Positions 1 through 5,925 of a stretch of 7,454 nt of DNA are shown here, in pieces; positions within the stretch are counted from its first letter, which is position 1; each line of letters opens with the position of its first letter. The notes below the pieces were generated by a model that worked only from the letters and a program-made list of their open reading frames with translations, was not told the DNA's origin and ran no database searches. Source of the stretch: Legionellales bacterium (GTDB taxonomy: Bacteria; Pseudomonadota; Gammaproteobacteria; PIVX01); NCBI GenBank assembly GCA_013215905.1, contig JABSQI010000079.1:1-7454 (forward strand), written 5' to 3'. A program made the translations under genes and the position numbers.

Positions 1-1560
1 TACACGTTGCCAAAAATGCTTACAATTAACACCGCCTTTATAAAGAAATATATTGTAATTATCCGCCCCGTTTAATCCGAAACCTTTATTAACGCCTTTA
101 GCATTTATTAAATCTTCTGAACGATAAACTTTGTTCGCACTCATTATTTTTTTGCAAAATTCTCTTTGTGGTCTTGGATTACCAGCGTATCTATAACGTA
201 TTTTAAATAATGACGTGTCTTGTTCGCTTCGTTTTCTACTGTCGCTTTTTGGTACACTTGCAAACTGAAATAAAGTATTTAACATACTTTCTTCTAACGT
301 CATGTTATCACATCTTCTGTCGTCTAATAGTTCCCATTCTTCTAAGTCTATTGTTTCGCCTTGAGATATTAAGTTTTCTAAATCTACATTATCAGCGTTA
401 TAATCTTCTGACATTTCTACACGTTCCTCAACTTCTTCTTCTAAATCTTGAACCGCTTCATCTTTTACAACTTGTTTAGGCTCTGAATCTGTGTAACTAT
501 CTCTTAATTCTATAAATTCTAAATCAGTTTCTAAATTAGCAAGTTCTAAAACTGGCTTTAAAGCATCTAAAAATTCTTCTTGGCGTGGTGCTATTTGATA
601 ATCTTGTAATAGTTTTGAGGCTACATTTAATTCATCCGCATTACTACCGAAACCCGTAGCATTTTGAATAGAAAACAATAAAGGACTTGTAACGCCGTGA
701 GCTGTTAATATTTGATACTTTGCATCATCTCGTAAACTTTCCCATTGATTATGAGCGTCGTTAACATCTAAAGCCGTTACAGTTACTTCTGCTTCTTTAC
801 CATCATTAAAAGATAATATGAATTTACCAGCGTTACTACTACCTGTTAATTTATCTTTTATACGTCTTTCAATTTCATTTCGTTGCTCATTACTTACAGC
901 ACCGCCGTTATTGAAATTAATAACGTAACCAAAAGATAAACCGTTTTTTATATGATTTATACTAAAATTAGATATTTCTTCTTCAATTTCAGCGTATTGC
1001 AAGCCACTTAAATAAGATGGCATCGCATAATAAAAACAACCGCTTTGATAAGGCTTATGTAAAAGTATCATTTCCTTATCTGTCATTTTACCTTTAAAAA
1101 TAGGTATTGGAACAGGTTTGTATTTATTAGGATTATTCCAATCGTAACAATAAAATACTTCATTTATTTCACCGTTTTTATCCGCTTTACCCATTCCCAA
1201 CTTATTAATAGGAAAGTGTTTAGTCTTTGCGACACCACCACCAACTGAACGCACTAATTTTAATGCGTACATTCCAAAATCATAAAAATCATTTAACGCA
1301 TTGCGTTGGTCTGTTTTACTAAATAATTCGGCTAAATCTTCATAGACTTCGTCATTACCTTTTATTGTAATGCCTTTACCGAATAGTAATTTATGATACG
1401 TGTTTATAATTGCGTTATTAGTTGGGCTTCCATTCTTTCTGTCAATTACATAATCAAAGAAACTATTTTTATCACCGTTTAAAACCCACTTTTGACCCAT
1501 CTTTTCTTTAATGGTAGGTTTAACGTAATTAGATAGTTGTATTAATTTAATATTATCCAT
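1..1560 (-). CDS. Phage portal protein with C-terminal extension (partial; 3' end outside window)
   Basis: The minus-strand frame opens with ATG at 1560 and stays open for 520 codons to the window edge, so the C-terminus is missing. Residues 1 to about 350 read as a Bacteroidota-type portal, the dodecameric DNA gate at one capsid vertex: an early TNNAIINTYHKLLFGKGI stretch, and near residue 289 GVTSPLLFSIQNATGFG followed by helical ELNVASKLLQDYQIAPRQEEFL. An acidic, Glu-rich linker (about 359-420) leads to a second domain beginning near residue 450 (SLFKIRYRYAGNPRPQREFC) and containing YKGGVNCKHFW at 507-517. The Cys513-x-His515 pair and Cys469 suggest a metal-binding or head-morphogenesis-like module fused to the portal. 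The start overlaps the upstream gene by 8 bases (ATGGATAA), which suggests translational coupling. Portal assignment is by recalled family resemblance; the role of the C-terminal domain is inference. Confidence 0.8.
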   Translation of the reverse strand, partial: MDNIKLIQLSNYVKPTIKEKMGQKWVLNGDKNSFFDYVIDRKNGSPTNNAIINTYHKLLFGKGITIKGNDEVYEDLAELFSKTDQRNALNDFYDFGMYALKLVRSVGGGVAKTKHFPINKLGMGKADKNGEINEVFYCYDWNNPNKYKPVPIPIFKGKMTDKEMILLHKPYQSGCFYYAMPSYLSGLQYAEIEEEISNFSINHIKNGLSFGYVINFNNGGAVSNEQRNEIERRIKDKLTGSSNAGKFILSFNDGKEAEVTVTALDVNDAHNQWESLRDDAKYQILTAHGVTSPLLFSIQNATGFGSNADELNVASKLLQDYQIAPRQEEFLDALKPVLELANLETDLEFIELRDSYTDSEPKQVVKDEAVQDLEEEVEERVEMSEDYNADNVDLENLISQGETIDLEEWELLDDRRCDNMTLEESMLNTLFQFASVPKSDSRKRSEQDTSLFKIRYRYAGNPRPQREFCKKIMSANKVYRSEDLINAKGVNKGFGLNGADNYNIFLYKGGVNCKHFWQRV

Positions 1561-1867
1561 TTATATTATAATCTTGTGCTACTTGATTAGTAACAAATAT
1601 TTTATTCCTATGATAAATAATAGAATCGTCTAAACTTGTAATTTTAAGCGTTAATTCGTCGCCTTCATTATACACTTTAGTTACATTAACTCTTAATTGT
1701 CCGTTGTTATTTTGCATGTCACTAACAGTCCAATCTGTTATAGTTACTGGTGTTTCTGCTTTTGTAAAGTCTTCAATAAACACCGCTTTGTATGATGTTG
1801 TTTCGTTTTGTTCGTAACGCAAAACAAAGTCTAACGGTCTTGTTCCTGATGTTGTTATAACTCGCAT
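1553..1867 (-). CDS. Small beta-rich virion-associated protein, function unknown
   Basis: This 104-residue protein begins MRVITTSGTRPLDFVLRY and alternates hydrophobic and polar residues throughout, as expected for a small Ig-like or other beta-sandwich fold. It has no signal peptide, membrane segment or cysteine. Similar short proteins with an N-terminal M(R/K)VITTSG start sit among head and tail genes of Bacteroidota phages, from memory. Its stop overlaps the portal start by 8 bases, so the two genes are probably co-expressed. It lies just downstream of a hairpin terminator, so it needs read-through or its own promoter. A leader shared with two other structural genes (1865-1879) covers the start codon and supports this start. 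Possible roles are decoration, head-tail joining or tail protein; nothing visible decides between them. Confidence 0.75.
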   Translation of the reverse strand: MRVITTSGTRPLDFVLRYEQNETTSYKAVFIEDFTKAETPVTITDWTVSDMQNNNGQLRVNVTKVYNEGDELTLKITSLDDSIIYHRNKIFVTNQVAQDYNING

Positions 1868-1879
1868 ATTAATATAACG
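1865..1879 (-). promoter_or_regulatory. Shared start-associated leader, copy 1
   Basis: On the minus strand this reads CGTTATATTAATATG and includes the start codon of the 104-residue gene. It differs at one of 15 positions from the leader of the protease/scaffold gene and at two from the leader of the tail-tube-like gene. A T-rich run (seven T's) lies directly upstream, as it does at the protease copy with three extra bases between. There is no Shine-Dalgarno sequence, so this may be the translation-initiation region itself. Confidence 0.45.
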
Positions 1880-1900
1880 AAAAAAATAGTTTTTTGTAAT

Positions 1901-1936
1901 AAAAAAAAGATGTTATTAATTAAAATAACATCTTTT
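1901..1936 (-). terminator. Rho-independent terminator after the tail-tube-like gene
   Basis: A perfect 13-bp inverted repeat (arms 1905-1917 and 1924-1936, core AAGATGTTATT) encloses a 6-base loop. On the minus strand it runs into eight consecutive T's (complement of 1901-1908). It lies 24 bases beyond the stop of the tail-tube-like gene. The stem has only two G:C pairs, so termination may be partial. The plus-strand reading lacks a comparable T tract. Confidence 0.65.
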
Positions 1937-1959
1937 CAAAATATATAGATAGGGGAAAA

Positions 1960-2499
1960 TTACGGGTTTATCTGTGTAGAACTAACTAACGCTTCAAATG
2001 CTGTCACAGTTGCACTATCTAAAGTAGGTGCTAAATCAATAACAGTTGAAGTTAATGTTAATGTATATCCGTTAAAATCAGCCTTTGCACCACCACTAGA
2101 AACTTCAACACTAATTACAGTACCGTCTTCAATACCTTGCACTTTATAAGAACCATCTCTAAACTTCCAAACCGCTACGGGTCTAGCTTTCTTTAAAATG
2201 TTAATCTCGTTTGCTGTATCTTTATCTTGCTTTTTAAGTACTGCTGTACCCGTTTGAGTTATTACACTCGTTCCTGTACTTTCATCAGGTGCGCCGCCAC
2301 TTTCGGTGAACGTGTTACCGTCAGCAAGTAAATCATATTTATACACAGAACTAGCACCAATATCACCACTTACCGCAGTTGCTTCACCAGCTGTAATAGT
2401 AAATGAATCTTCTACAAAATCTAATAAGTATAATGTTTTCAATCCACCTACCGCATCTCTACAAGGTTCTGTTCTTCCTGTTGTTAATAAACAAGCCAT
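1960..2499 (-). CDS. Probable major tail (tube) protein
   Basis: The 179-residue protein opens MACLLTTGRTEPCRDAVGGL, a start I recognise from tail-tube or major tail proteins of Bacteroidota siphophages, where it stacks in rings around the tape measure to form the tail lumen. Cys3 and Cys13 are part of that conserved opening. The rest is Thr/Ser/Val-rich and strongly beta-like, with a WKFRDGSYKVQGIEDGT segment around 110-127 and a FNGYTLTLTST strand near 143-153. It has no membrane segment. It stands as its own unit between two hairpin terminators, 73 bases downstream of the capsid gene, which fits a protein needed in many copies. The start is supported by the shared leader at 2497-2511. A capsid-decoration role is the main alternative. 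The opposite-strand open frame at 2306-2509 is a shadow. Confidence 0.62.
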   Translation of the reverse strand: MACLLTTGRTEPCRDAVGGLKTLYLLDFVEDSFTITAGEATAVSGDIGASSVYKYDLLADGNTFTESGGAPDESTGTSVITQTGTAVLKKQDKDTANEINILKKARPVAVWKFRDGSYKVQGIEDGTVISVEVSSGGAKADFNGYTLTLTSTVIDLAPTLDSATVTAFEALVSSTQINP

Positions 2500-2511
2500 A
2501 TTATTATAATG
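2497..2511 (-). promoter_or_regulatory. Shared start-associated leader, copy 2
   Basis: Read on the minus strand it is CATTATAATAATATG, ending in the start codon of the tail-tube-like gene. It matches the copy at 1865-1879 at 13 of 15 positions. Because the region is very A/T-rich, part of the match could be compositional. Confidence 0.35.
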
Positions 2512-2515
2512 TATT

Positions 2516-2549
2516 AAAAAAGGGTAGGTAGATAATACTACACTACCCT
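2516..2549 (-). terminator. Rho-independent terminator after the major capsid gene
   Basis: An 11-bp stem with one bulged base (AGGGTAG and GTAG at 2521-2531, pairing with CTAC at 2538-2541 and CTACCCT at 2543-2549) surrounds a 6-base loop. On the minus strand it is followed by six T's (complement of 2516-2521). It begins 23 bases after the capsid stop codon. The base of the stem is the most G:C-rich of the hairpins in the window, so it should terminate best. Confidence 0.75.
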
Positions 2550-2572
2550 AATATATTAGTTAATAATTAATT

Positions 2573-3490
2573 CTAGTTAGCAGAATTTGCAATACCGTAA
2601 GTAATTACATCTGCTGGGTTAGCGCATACAATACCGTCAGCCCACTTCATGATAATATTTACGTTATCTGAACCGTCTAATGGTTGTTGGTCAATTACAT
2701 CTACTCTTTGAGCGTCACCAGCTTCACCGATACCGTAATAAAGGTTATCTGAATAAGTAGCAAACATTACGTCATCACTCATTCCTGAACAATGAATTAA
2801 TGGTACGCCTTGGAAATTTAATTCAGTTTGCCCTACGTTGTATCTATCTAAATATCCTAAAGCTGCTTGTGCCGCTATGTAATGTTTAATGATATTTGTA
2901 CCTACGCGAATAGAAAAAGACTCTTGAGCATAAAGTGAACTATCAGCCGCGTCTACAACTTTTTGAAGTTCTGCAATTACGTTAGCCGCTGTTACAGTAG
3001 TACCAGCAATTTCATAAGCCGCTGGTTGTAATGCTTCACTAGCGAATAATGTTTCGAAACCGTCAAACTCACCAGCAGTCGCAGTAGTACCTTGCCAAAT
3101 TGTTAACTCTCTATTTTCAGCTACATTTGCACCTACTAAACCGATTAAGTGACTAGCAAAGTCTGGTGCTAAACCTGACCAATAAGAAGCACCCATTGGG
3201 TCAAAAGTTGGTCTATATTTAGACTTACAAAGTTTTAAATTTACTTTAGCCGCTTCAACTGTTAAAACTCTTTCATTTCTTGTTACAGTTCCTTCATCTG
3301 AAAAATCACAAGAATCATTTTGTATAATTCCTGATAAATTTAAAGTAGGTAAGTTCCATTTGTGACGAATGCCATCTTGAAAAGATACACCACCGCCATT
3401 AATTGAAGTTGGTGATAATAAAACGTTAGAGAAAAATCTACTAGCCGCTTCACCAGCATAATTACTTGATATTGTTTCTGTTGTTGCCAT
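2573..3490 (-). CDS. Major capsid protein, HK97-fold type
   Basis: The 305-residue protein matches the compact major capsid proteins of Bacteroidota siphophages, which assemble into the icosahedral shell. Recognisable landmarks are the GIRHKWNLPTLNL stretch (40-52), the IWQGTTATAGEFDGFE segment (131-146), a helix VIAELQKVVDAADSSLY (171-187), then SFSIRVGTNIIKHYIAA (191-207) and a C-terminal beta-rich section with LYYGIG (250-255). These correspond in order to the N-arm, P-domain helix and A-domain regions of the fold, by inference. The protein lies 20 bases downstream of the protease/scaffold gene, the canonical neighbour of a capsid gene, and is followed at once by a strong hairpin terminator. 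There is no obvious long delta-domain at its N-terminus, which agrees with scaffold supplied by the neighbouring gene. The leader is A-rich without a Shine-Dalgarno sequence. Confidence 0.85.
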   Translation of the reverse strand: MATTETISSNYAGEAASRFFSNVLLSPTSINGGGVSFQDGIRHKWNLPTLNLSGIIQNDSCDFSDEGTVTRNERVLTVEAAKVNLKLCKSKYRPTFDPMGASYWSGLAPDFASHLIGLVGANVAENRELTIWQGTTATAGEFDGFETLFASEALQPAAYEIAGTTVTAANVIAELQKVVDAADSSLYAQESFSIRVGTNIIKHYIAAQAALGYLDRYNVGQTELNFQGVPLIHCSGMSDDVMFATYSDNLYYGIGEAGDAQRVDVIDQQPLDGSDNVNIIMKWADGIVCANPADVITYGIANSAN

Positions 3491-3510
3491 TTCTTATTTT
3501 AATTTATTTT

Positions 3511-4452
3511 TTACCAAAAAGTTGTAGATAAGTTATTAAATACTCTTGATTTAATACTATCGCGACCTTTCGCTTTTGGTTCTTTACTTAATTTCACTTC
3601 TTTAGCTTCTGGGCTAACTTTTACTTCTTCAGCTTCTGGTTGTTTAGCTAATTCAACTTTTAACGCTTCAATTTCATCGTTTTTAGCTTTCTCAACTTCT
3701 GCTAATTGTGCTTTAAATTCTAAGCCCATTTTTTCAGATAGTTCTTTAACTAACGCTTCAACGTCAACTTCTGGTTGTGCTTCAACTACTTCAGGCGTTA
3801 CTTCTTCTGATTGAACCTCTATATTTTCAACTTCTTTCGGTTCTTCTTTTGAATTAAATAACGCTTTAACACCATTAATAACATCTTCTACGATGCTTTT
3901 TTTAGTATCTTCGTTCATTTCTATTTCTGTTTTTAAATTAATTTCTTGTAAACTTAATAAGGCGTCTATTGAAAAGCCTTTCACTTCACCGCTTTTAACT
4001 TTCTGCCAAACGTTATCGTTATCAACTTTCATCATAGCTACCCAAGTACCTTTTTCGTAAGTCTTACCGTATAAATTAGATTTATCTTTGTTTGGGTCTT
4101 CTACTATCCAACTTTCAGTTACTGACATTCCACTTAATTTAGTTTCATGTTCTAAGCTACTGTTATTATTGTTTTGTTGCTTTAAAAAATTATGCGCTAA
4201 CTTCTCAATAGTTTCTTCGCTAAAAGTTATATAAAACTCGTTACCGTCGATATTGCGATAAATCTTTTTATTAGGTATTAAAGCCGCACCTAATAACAAA
4301 CGCTTTTCATTATCAACTTCTGCAAATTCTATCGTTTGCGGTTGTTCAGATAAAGCAATCCATAAATCTTGCATAGCTGGATTTTCAACTACTGATAACG
4401 CATAAACGCCTTCTGTTTGTCCTTCTTGAAATACTGCTTCATATACTTTCAT
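3511..4452 (-). CDS. Prohead protease (XkdF / S78_2 type) fused to scaffold domain
   Basis: This 313-residue protein has two parts. Residues 1 to about 168 resemble the XkdF-like putative phage serine protease family: RLLLGAALIPNKKIYR (51-66), FYITFSEETI (73-82), a candidate catalytic His102 in LEHETKL, VTESWIVEDP (111-120), and candidate catalytic Ser161 in VKGFSIDALL. Residues about 180-295 are Glu/Lys-rich, low-complexity and coiled-coil-like, typical of a capsid scaffold, and end in a basic tail with KSRVFNNL (301-308) that resembles the capsid-binding end of such scaffolds. The protease is expected to cut the scaffold and itself during prohead maturation. Met179 (codon at 3916-3918) follows an A-rich stretch and may be an internal start giving scaffold alone. 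The gene is first in this minus-strand block and is divergent from the small plus-strand genes. Confidence 0.82.
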   Translation of the reverse strand: MKVYEAVFQEGQTEGVYALSVVENPAMQDLWIALSEQPQTIEFAEVDNEKRLLLGAALIPNKKIYRNIDGNEFYITFSEETIEKLAHNFLKQQNNNNSSLEHETKLSGMSVTESWIVEDPNKDKSNLYGKTYEKGTWVAMMKVDNDNVWQKVKSGEVKGFSIDALLSLQEINLKTEIEMNEDTKKSIVEDVINGVKALFNSKEEPKEVENIEVQSEEVTPEVVEAQPEVDVEALVKELSEKMGLEFKAQLAEVEKAKNDEIEALKVELAKQPEAEEVKVSPEAKEVKLSKEPKAKGRDSIKSRVFNNLSTTFW

Positions 4453-4464
4453 ATTAATAAAACG
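4450..4464 (-). promoter_or_regulatory. Shared start-associated leader, copy 3
   Basis: On the minus strand this is CGTTTTATTAATATG, including the start codon of the protease/scaffold gene. It matches the copy before the 104-residue gene (1865-1879) at 14 of 15 positions and is likewise preceded by a long T run. It may be a translation-initiation element or a promoter-proximal leader. Confidence 0.45.
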
Positions 4465-4687
4465 ACAAAAAAAATATATTGTTAAGTTTTTTTATCATGT
4501 ATTTTGTTTGTATTAAATATTTTTTATATATTGCATCGAATTACAAAATATATTAAACTCAACTTATGTTTTTATGAACGATAACTTATGTAAAAAAAAA
4601 ACTGAATTAAATAAAAAAAAACTTAAAAATAAGTTGAAAAACGATAACACTAATAATAATAAATAAACTGTAATAAAACTAGAAAAC
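4453..4687. promoter_or_regulatory. Divergent control region with AACTTA/TAAGTT hexamers
   Basis: This stretch separates the minus-strand structural block from the plus-strand small genes, so promoters for both directions should lie here; it also contains the tiny open frame at 4574-4666. The hexamer AACTTA occurs on the plus strand at 4561-4566, 4583-4588 and 4620-4625, and in inverse form (TAAGTT) at 4483-4488 and 4630-4635. The first two copies extend to a 9-base repeat AACTTATGT, and the last inverted pair forms a 6-bp stem with an AAAA loop (4620-4635). ACGATAAC also repeats at 4578-4585 and 4641-4648. No full match to the Bacteroidota TAnnTTTG promoter box with a well-spaced TTG was found on either strand. 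An operator role is inference. Confidence 0.4.
4574..4666 (+). CDS. Possible 30-residue Lys/Asn-rich small protein
   Basis: ATG at 4574 opens a 30-codon frame ending in TAA at 4664. The product is almost entirely Lys, Asn, Leu and Asp (MNDNLCKKKTELNKKKLKNK at the start, ending NNNK) and strongly basic; it would be a short helix with a disordered tail. In such A-rich DNA this composition can arise by chance. The support for a real gene is positional: its stop abuts the first copy of the AAACTGTAR junction element (4665-4673), as the other small genes on this strand do, and the next gene starts 21 bases later. Unlike the others, its stop is not in frame with the element. It may instead be leader DNA. 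Confidence 0.35.
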   Translation: MNDNLCKKKTELNKKKLKNKLKNDNTNNNK

Positions 4688-4828
4688 ATGAGAAAAGGAT
4701 TATATCTATTAGCTGCAATTTCTGCAGTCTTTGCAATGATAAGTTTTAAAAATGACCTCTTATGGGGTATATGTATGATACTATGGGCAATTTGTTTCGT
4801 AGGTGGTAAAATAACTGAAAAACTTTAA
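4688..4828 (+). CDS. 46-residue protein with two predicted membrane segments
   Basis: The product is a tiny, very hydrophobic protein. Residues 5-19 (LYLLAAISAVFAMIS) and 24-40 (LLWGICMILWAICFVGG) look like two membrane segments joined by a short FKND turn, with a basic N-terminus (MRKG) and a charged tail KITEKL. A hairpin with both ends in the cytoplasm would fit the positive residues. I do not recognise a family. Small two-segment membrane proteins in phages include holins and superinfection-exclusion proteins, but no lysin gene is in the window to support a holin. The stop lies inside a junction element (AAACTTTAA), and the next gene begins 3 bases on. Confidence 0.65.
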   Translation: MRKGLYLLAAISAVFAMISFKNDLLWGICMILWAICFVGGKITEKL

Positions 4829-4831
4829 CAT

Positions 4832-5143
4832 ATGAAAGACTGGATTATAGAATATAAAGAATATTGGTTTGATTGCAATGTTGAAAATGAAGAACTGACT
4901 TTAAACGTTGTTTGTGAAACTAAAGAAGAAGCTATTAAAAAAGGTAAGGAACTACTGAAACAAATGGACAGTAAAGACAATAATAGTGGTGGAAGTAGTT
5001 GGTCTGATGATTATCCAATGGTTACTAGAACTTTTTATAGATGTGTAGAATATGAAAACCACGTTTATAATTCATCTGTTAAAGAACCAAAATTAAACGG
5101 CTTTCAAGGATATACAGATGTTATTAAATGGAACGGACTTTAA
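4832..5143 (+). CDS. Hypothetical 103-residue acidic protein
   Basis: I do not recognise this family. The first half (MKDWIIEYKEYWFDCNVENE, then TLNVVCETKEEAIKKGKELLKQM) reads as beta strands followed by a helix, the pattern of a small alpha/beta domain in which the strand-turn-helix 'VVCETKEEAIKKGKELL' is typical. A Gly/Ser loop (DNNSGGSSWSDDYP) leads into an aromatic second half with RTFYRCVEYENHVYN and GFQGYTDVIKW. Three cysteines are spread out and do not form a metal-site pattern. The start is 3 bases after the upstream stop and the gene ends in the junction variant GGACTTTAA. The longest gap on this strand, 88 bases to the next likely start, follows it. Confidence 0.75.
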   Translation: MKDWIIEYKEYWFDCNVENEELTLNVVCETKEEAIKKGKELLKQMDSKDNNSGGSSWSDDYPMVTRTFYRCVEYENHVYNSSVKEPKLNGFQGYTDVIKWNGL

Positions 5144-5231
5144 GTATTATTTATATACGTTGTTATGTGACGTAGTGAACTGTTTAAAATTTTGAATATG
5201 AAACAAACTGTAGAATTAAAACCAAATACAA

Positions 5232-5369
5232 ATGAAATTGTCAGAACACATTAACTGGGCTGTAAAGAACAGTGAATTTACAAACCCAAAGGAAATAAGA
5301 AATGACTTATTAAATAATCACGGAATTGAAGTTACAATTTCTGAAATAGAACATATTCAAAACTTGTAA
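5232..5369 (+). CDS. Hypothetical 45-residue protein, possibly helix-turn-helix
   Basis: The protein begins MKLSEHINWAVKNSEFTNPK and continues with EIRNDLLNNHGIEVTISEIEHIQNL. Two or three helices with a turn near NNHGIEVT give an arrangement like a small helix-turn-helix (EIRNDLLNNHGIEVTISEIEHI), but 45 residues is too short to be sure and the family is unknown. It starts 18 bases after an exact AAACTGTAG junction element and ends in the variant AAACTTGTAA. An 18-codon frame at 5198-5254 overlaps this start in another frame; the placement of the element favours 5232 as the real start. Confidence 0.6.
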   Translation: MKLSEHINWAVKNSEFTNPKEIRNDLLNNHGIEVTISEIEHIQNL

Positions 5370-5381
5370 TAATTCAACACA

Positions 5382-5582
5382 ATGACAAGAGAACAACAAT
5401 TTAGAAAGAAGCAACAATCTGTTCCTGATTTGGAATTGATTGAGACAGTAGAAACAAAACTTCATAAGCTATGTGAGACAGGTGGAAAAAGTTTAACAAT
5501 GAGTGTGCCACCTATGGTAACAGATTTTGATATGGCAGTATGTGAGATGATACGAAGATTTAAAGAGTCTAAAAACCTGTAA
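5382..5582 (+). CDS. Small conserved-type phage protein, 66 residues, function unknown
   Basis: A helical N-terminus rich in Gln, Lys and Glu (MTREQQFRKKQQSVPDLELI) leads to TVETKLHKLCETGGKSLTMSVPP around residues 23-45 and a helix DFDMAVCEMIRRFKES near the end. The GGKS(L/F)TMSVPP plus acidic D(F/T)DM...IRRF arrangement recalls small proteins common in early or accessory regions of Bacteroidota phages and prophages whose function is unknown; this is from memory, not a search. No membrane segment or signal peptide is visible. The stop lies in the junction variant AACCTGTAA and the next gene starts 12 bases downstream. Confidence 0.72.
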   Translation: MTREQQFRKKQQSVPDLELIETVETKLHKLCETGGKSLTMSVPPMVTDFDMAVCEMIRRFKESKNL

Positions 5583-5594
5583 ATAATAGAAACT

Positions 5595-5918
5595 ATGGTA
5601 GAATCAATAAAACAACTTAAAAAAGAGCGTCCAGACCTTGTAGAAGAATTTGAAGCAATGGATCGAGAACAATTATTAAAGCAATGCTATTTAGAATGTA
5701 TTGATGCAATCAATATGGAACGTAGAGTTTCTGTATTTATGGAATTATGTACCATGAATTTATCTAAAACTAATTACACAGAGGCATCTATTCGATCAAT
5801 GGTTGGAACTAAACAAGAATTTGATATCGAAAATTTTTGTGATACGGTAATTCAGGATGCAAAAAACGATCAAGAGATAGCGGACGAGATTTGGAATTGT
5901 AGTAGCAAGACTAAATAA
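5595..5918 (+). CDS. Hypothetical 107-residue helical acidic protein
   Basis: The largest gene of the small-gene island encodes a mostly helical protein. It opens MVESIKQLKKERPDLVEEFE and continues MDREQLLKQCYLECIDAINMERR; a middle part contains SKTNYTEASIRSMVGTKQEF and the C-terminal part DTVIQDAKNDQEIADEIWNC is again acidic and helical. Four cysteines are scattered. The family is not recognised; a DNA- or protein-binding helper is conceivable but unsupported. Its TAA stop forms the first bases of junction element TAACTATAG (5916-5924), which supplies a second in-frame TAG two codons later. The following gene begins 7 bases after the stop. Confidence 0.75.
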   Translation: MVESIKQLKKERPDLVEEFEAMDREQLLKQCYLECIDAINMERRVSVFMELCTMNLSKTNYTEASIRSMVGTKQEFDIENFCDTVIQDAKNDQEIADEIWNCSSKTK

Positions 5919-5925
5919 CTATAGC

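Noticed and set aside
210..479. Plus-strand open frame of 89 codons
   Set aside because: It lies inside the portal gene on the opposite strand; the product is a low-complexity Leu/Phe-rich sequence produced by the reverse complement of Glu/Lys-rich coding DNA.
1937..1946. Ten-base sequence ATATATTTTG (minus strand) shared with 4544-4553, as a promoter box
   Set aside because: It is one base off the TAnnTTTG pattern, has no TTG at suitable distance, and such runs are expected in A/T-rich DNA.
2306..2509. Plus-strand open frame of 67 codons
   Set aside because: It is antisense to the tail-tube-like gene, lacks a leader of its own and shows no recognisable features.
4497..4556. 19-codon plus-strand frame in the divergent region
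   Set aside because: It is rich in Tyr, Ile and Phe as expected of random A/T-rich DNA, has no junction element at its end and no neighbour support.
5160..5194. Bacteroidota-like promoter (TTG, then AAATTTTG) before 5198
   Set aside because: The downstream box misses the first T of TAnnTTTG, the spacing of 24 is long, and transcription would begin at or after the nearby ATG at 5198. A promoter for the gene at 5232 remains possible but is not supported well enough.
5198..5254. 18-codon frame overlapping the 45-residue gene
   Set aside because: It contains the junction element AAACTGTAG near its beginning, whereas all other elements lie at gene ends; the frame is very short and overlaps the better supported start at 5232.
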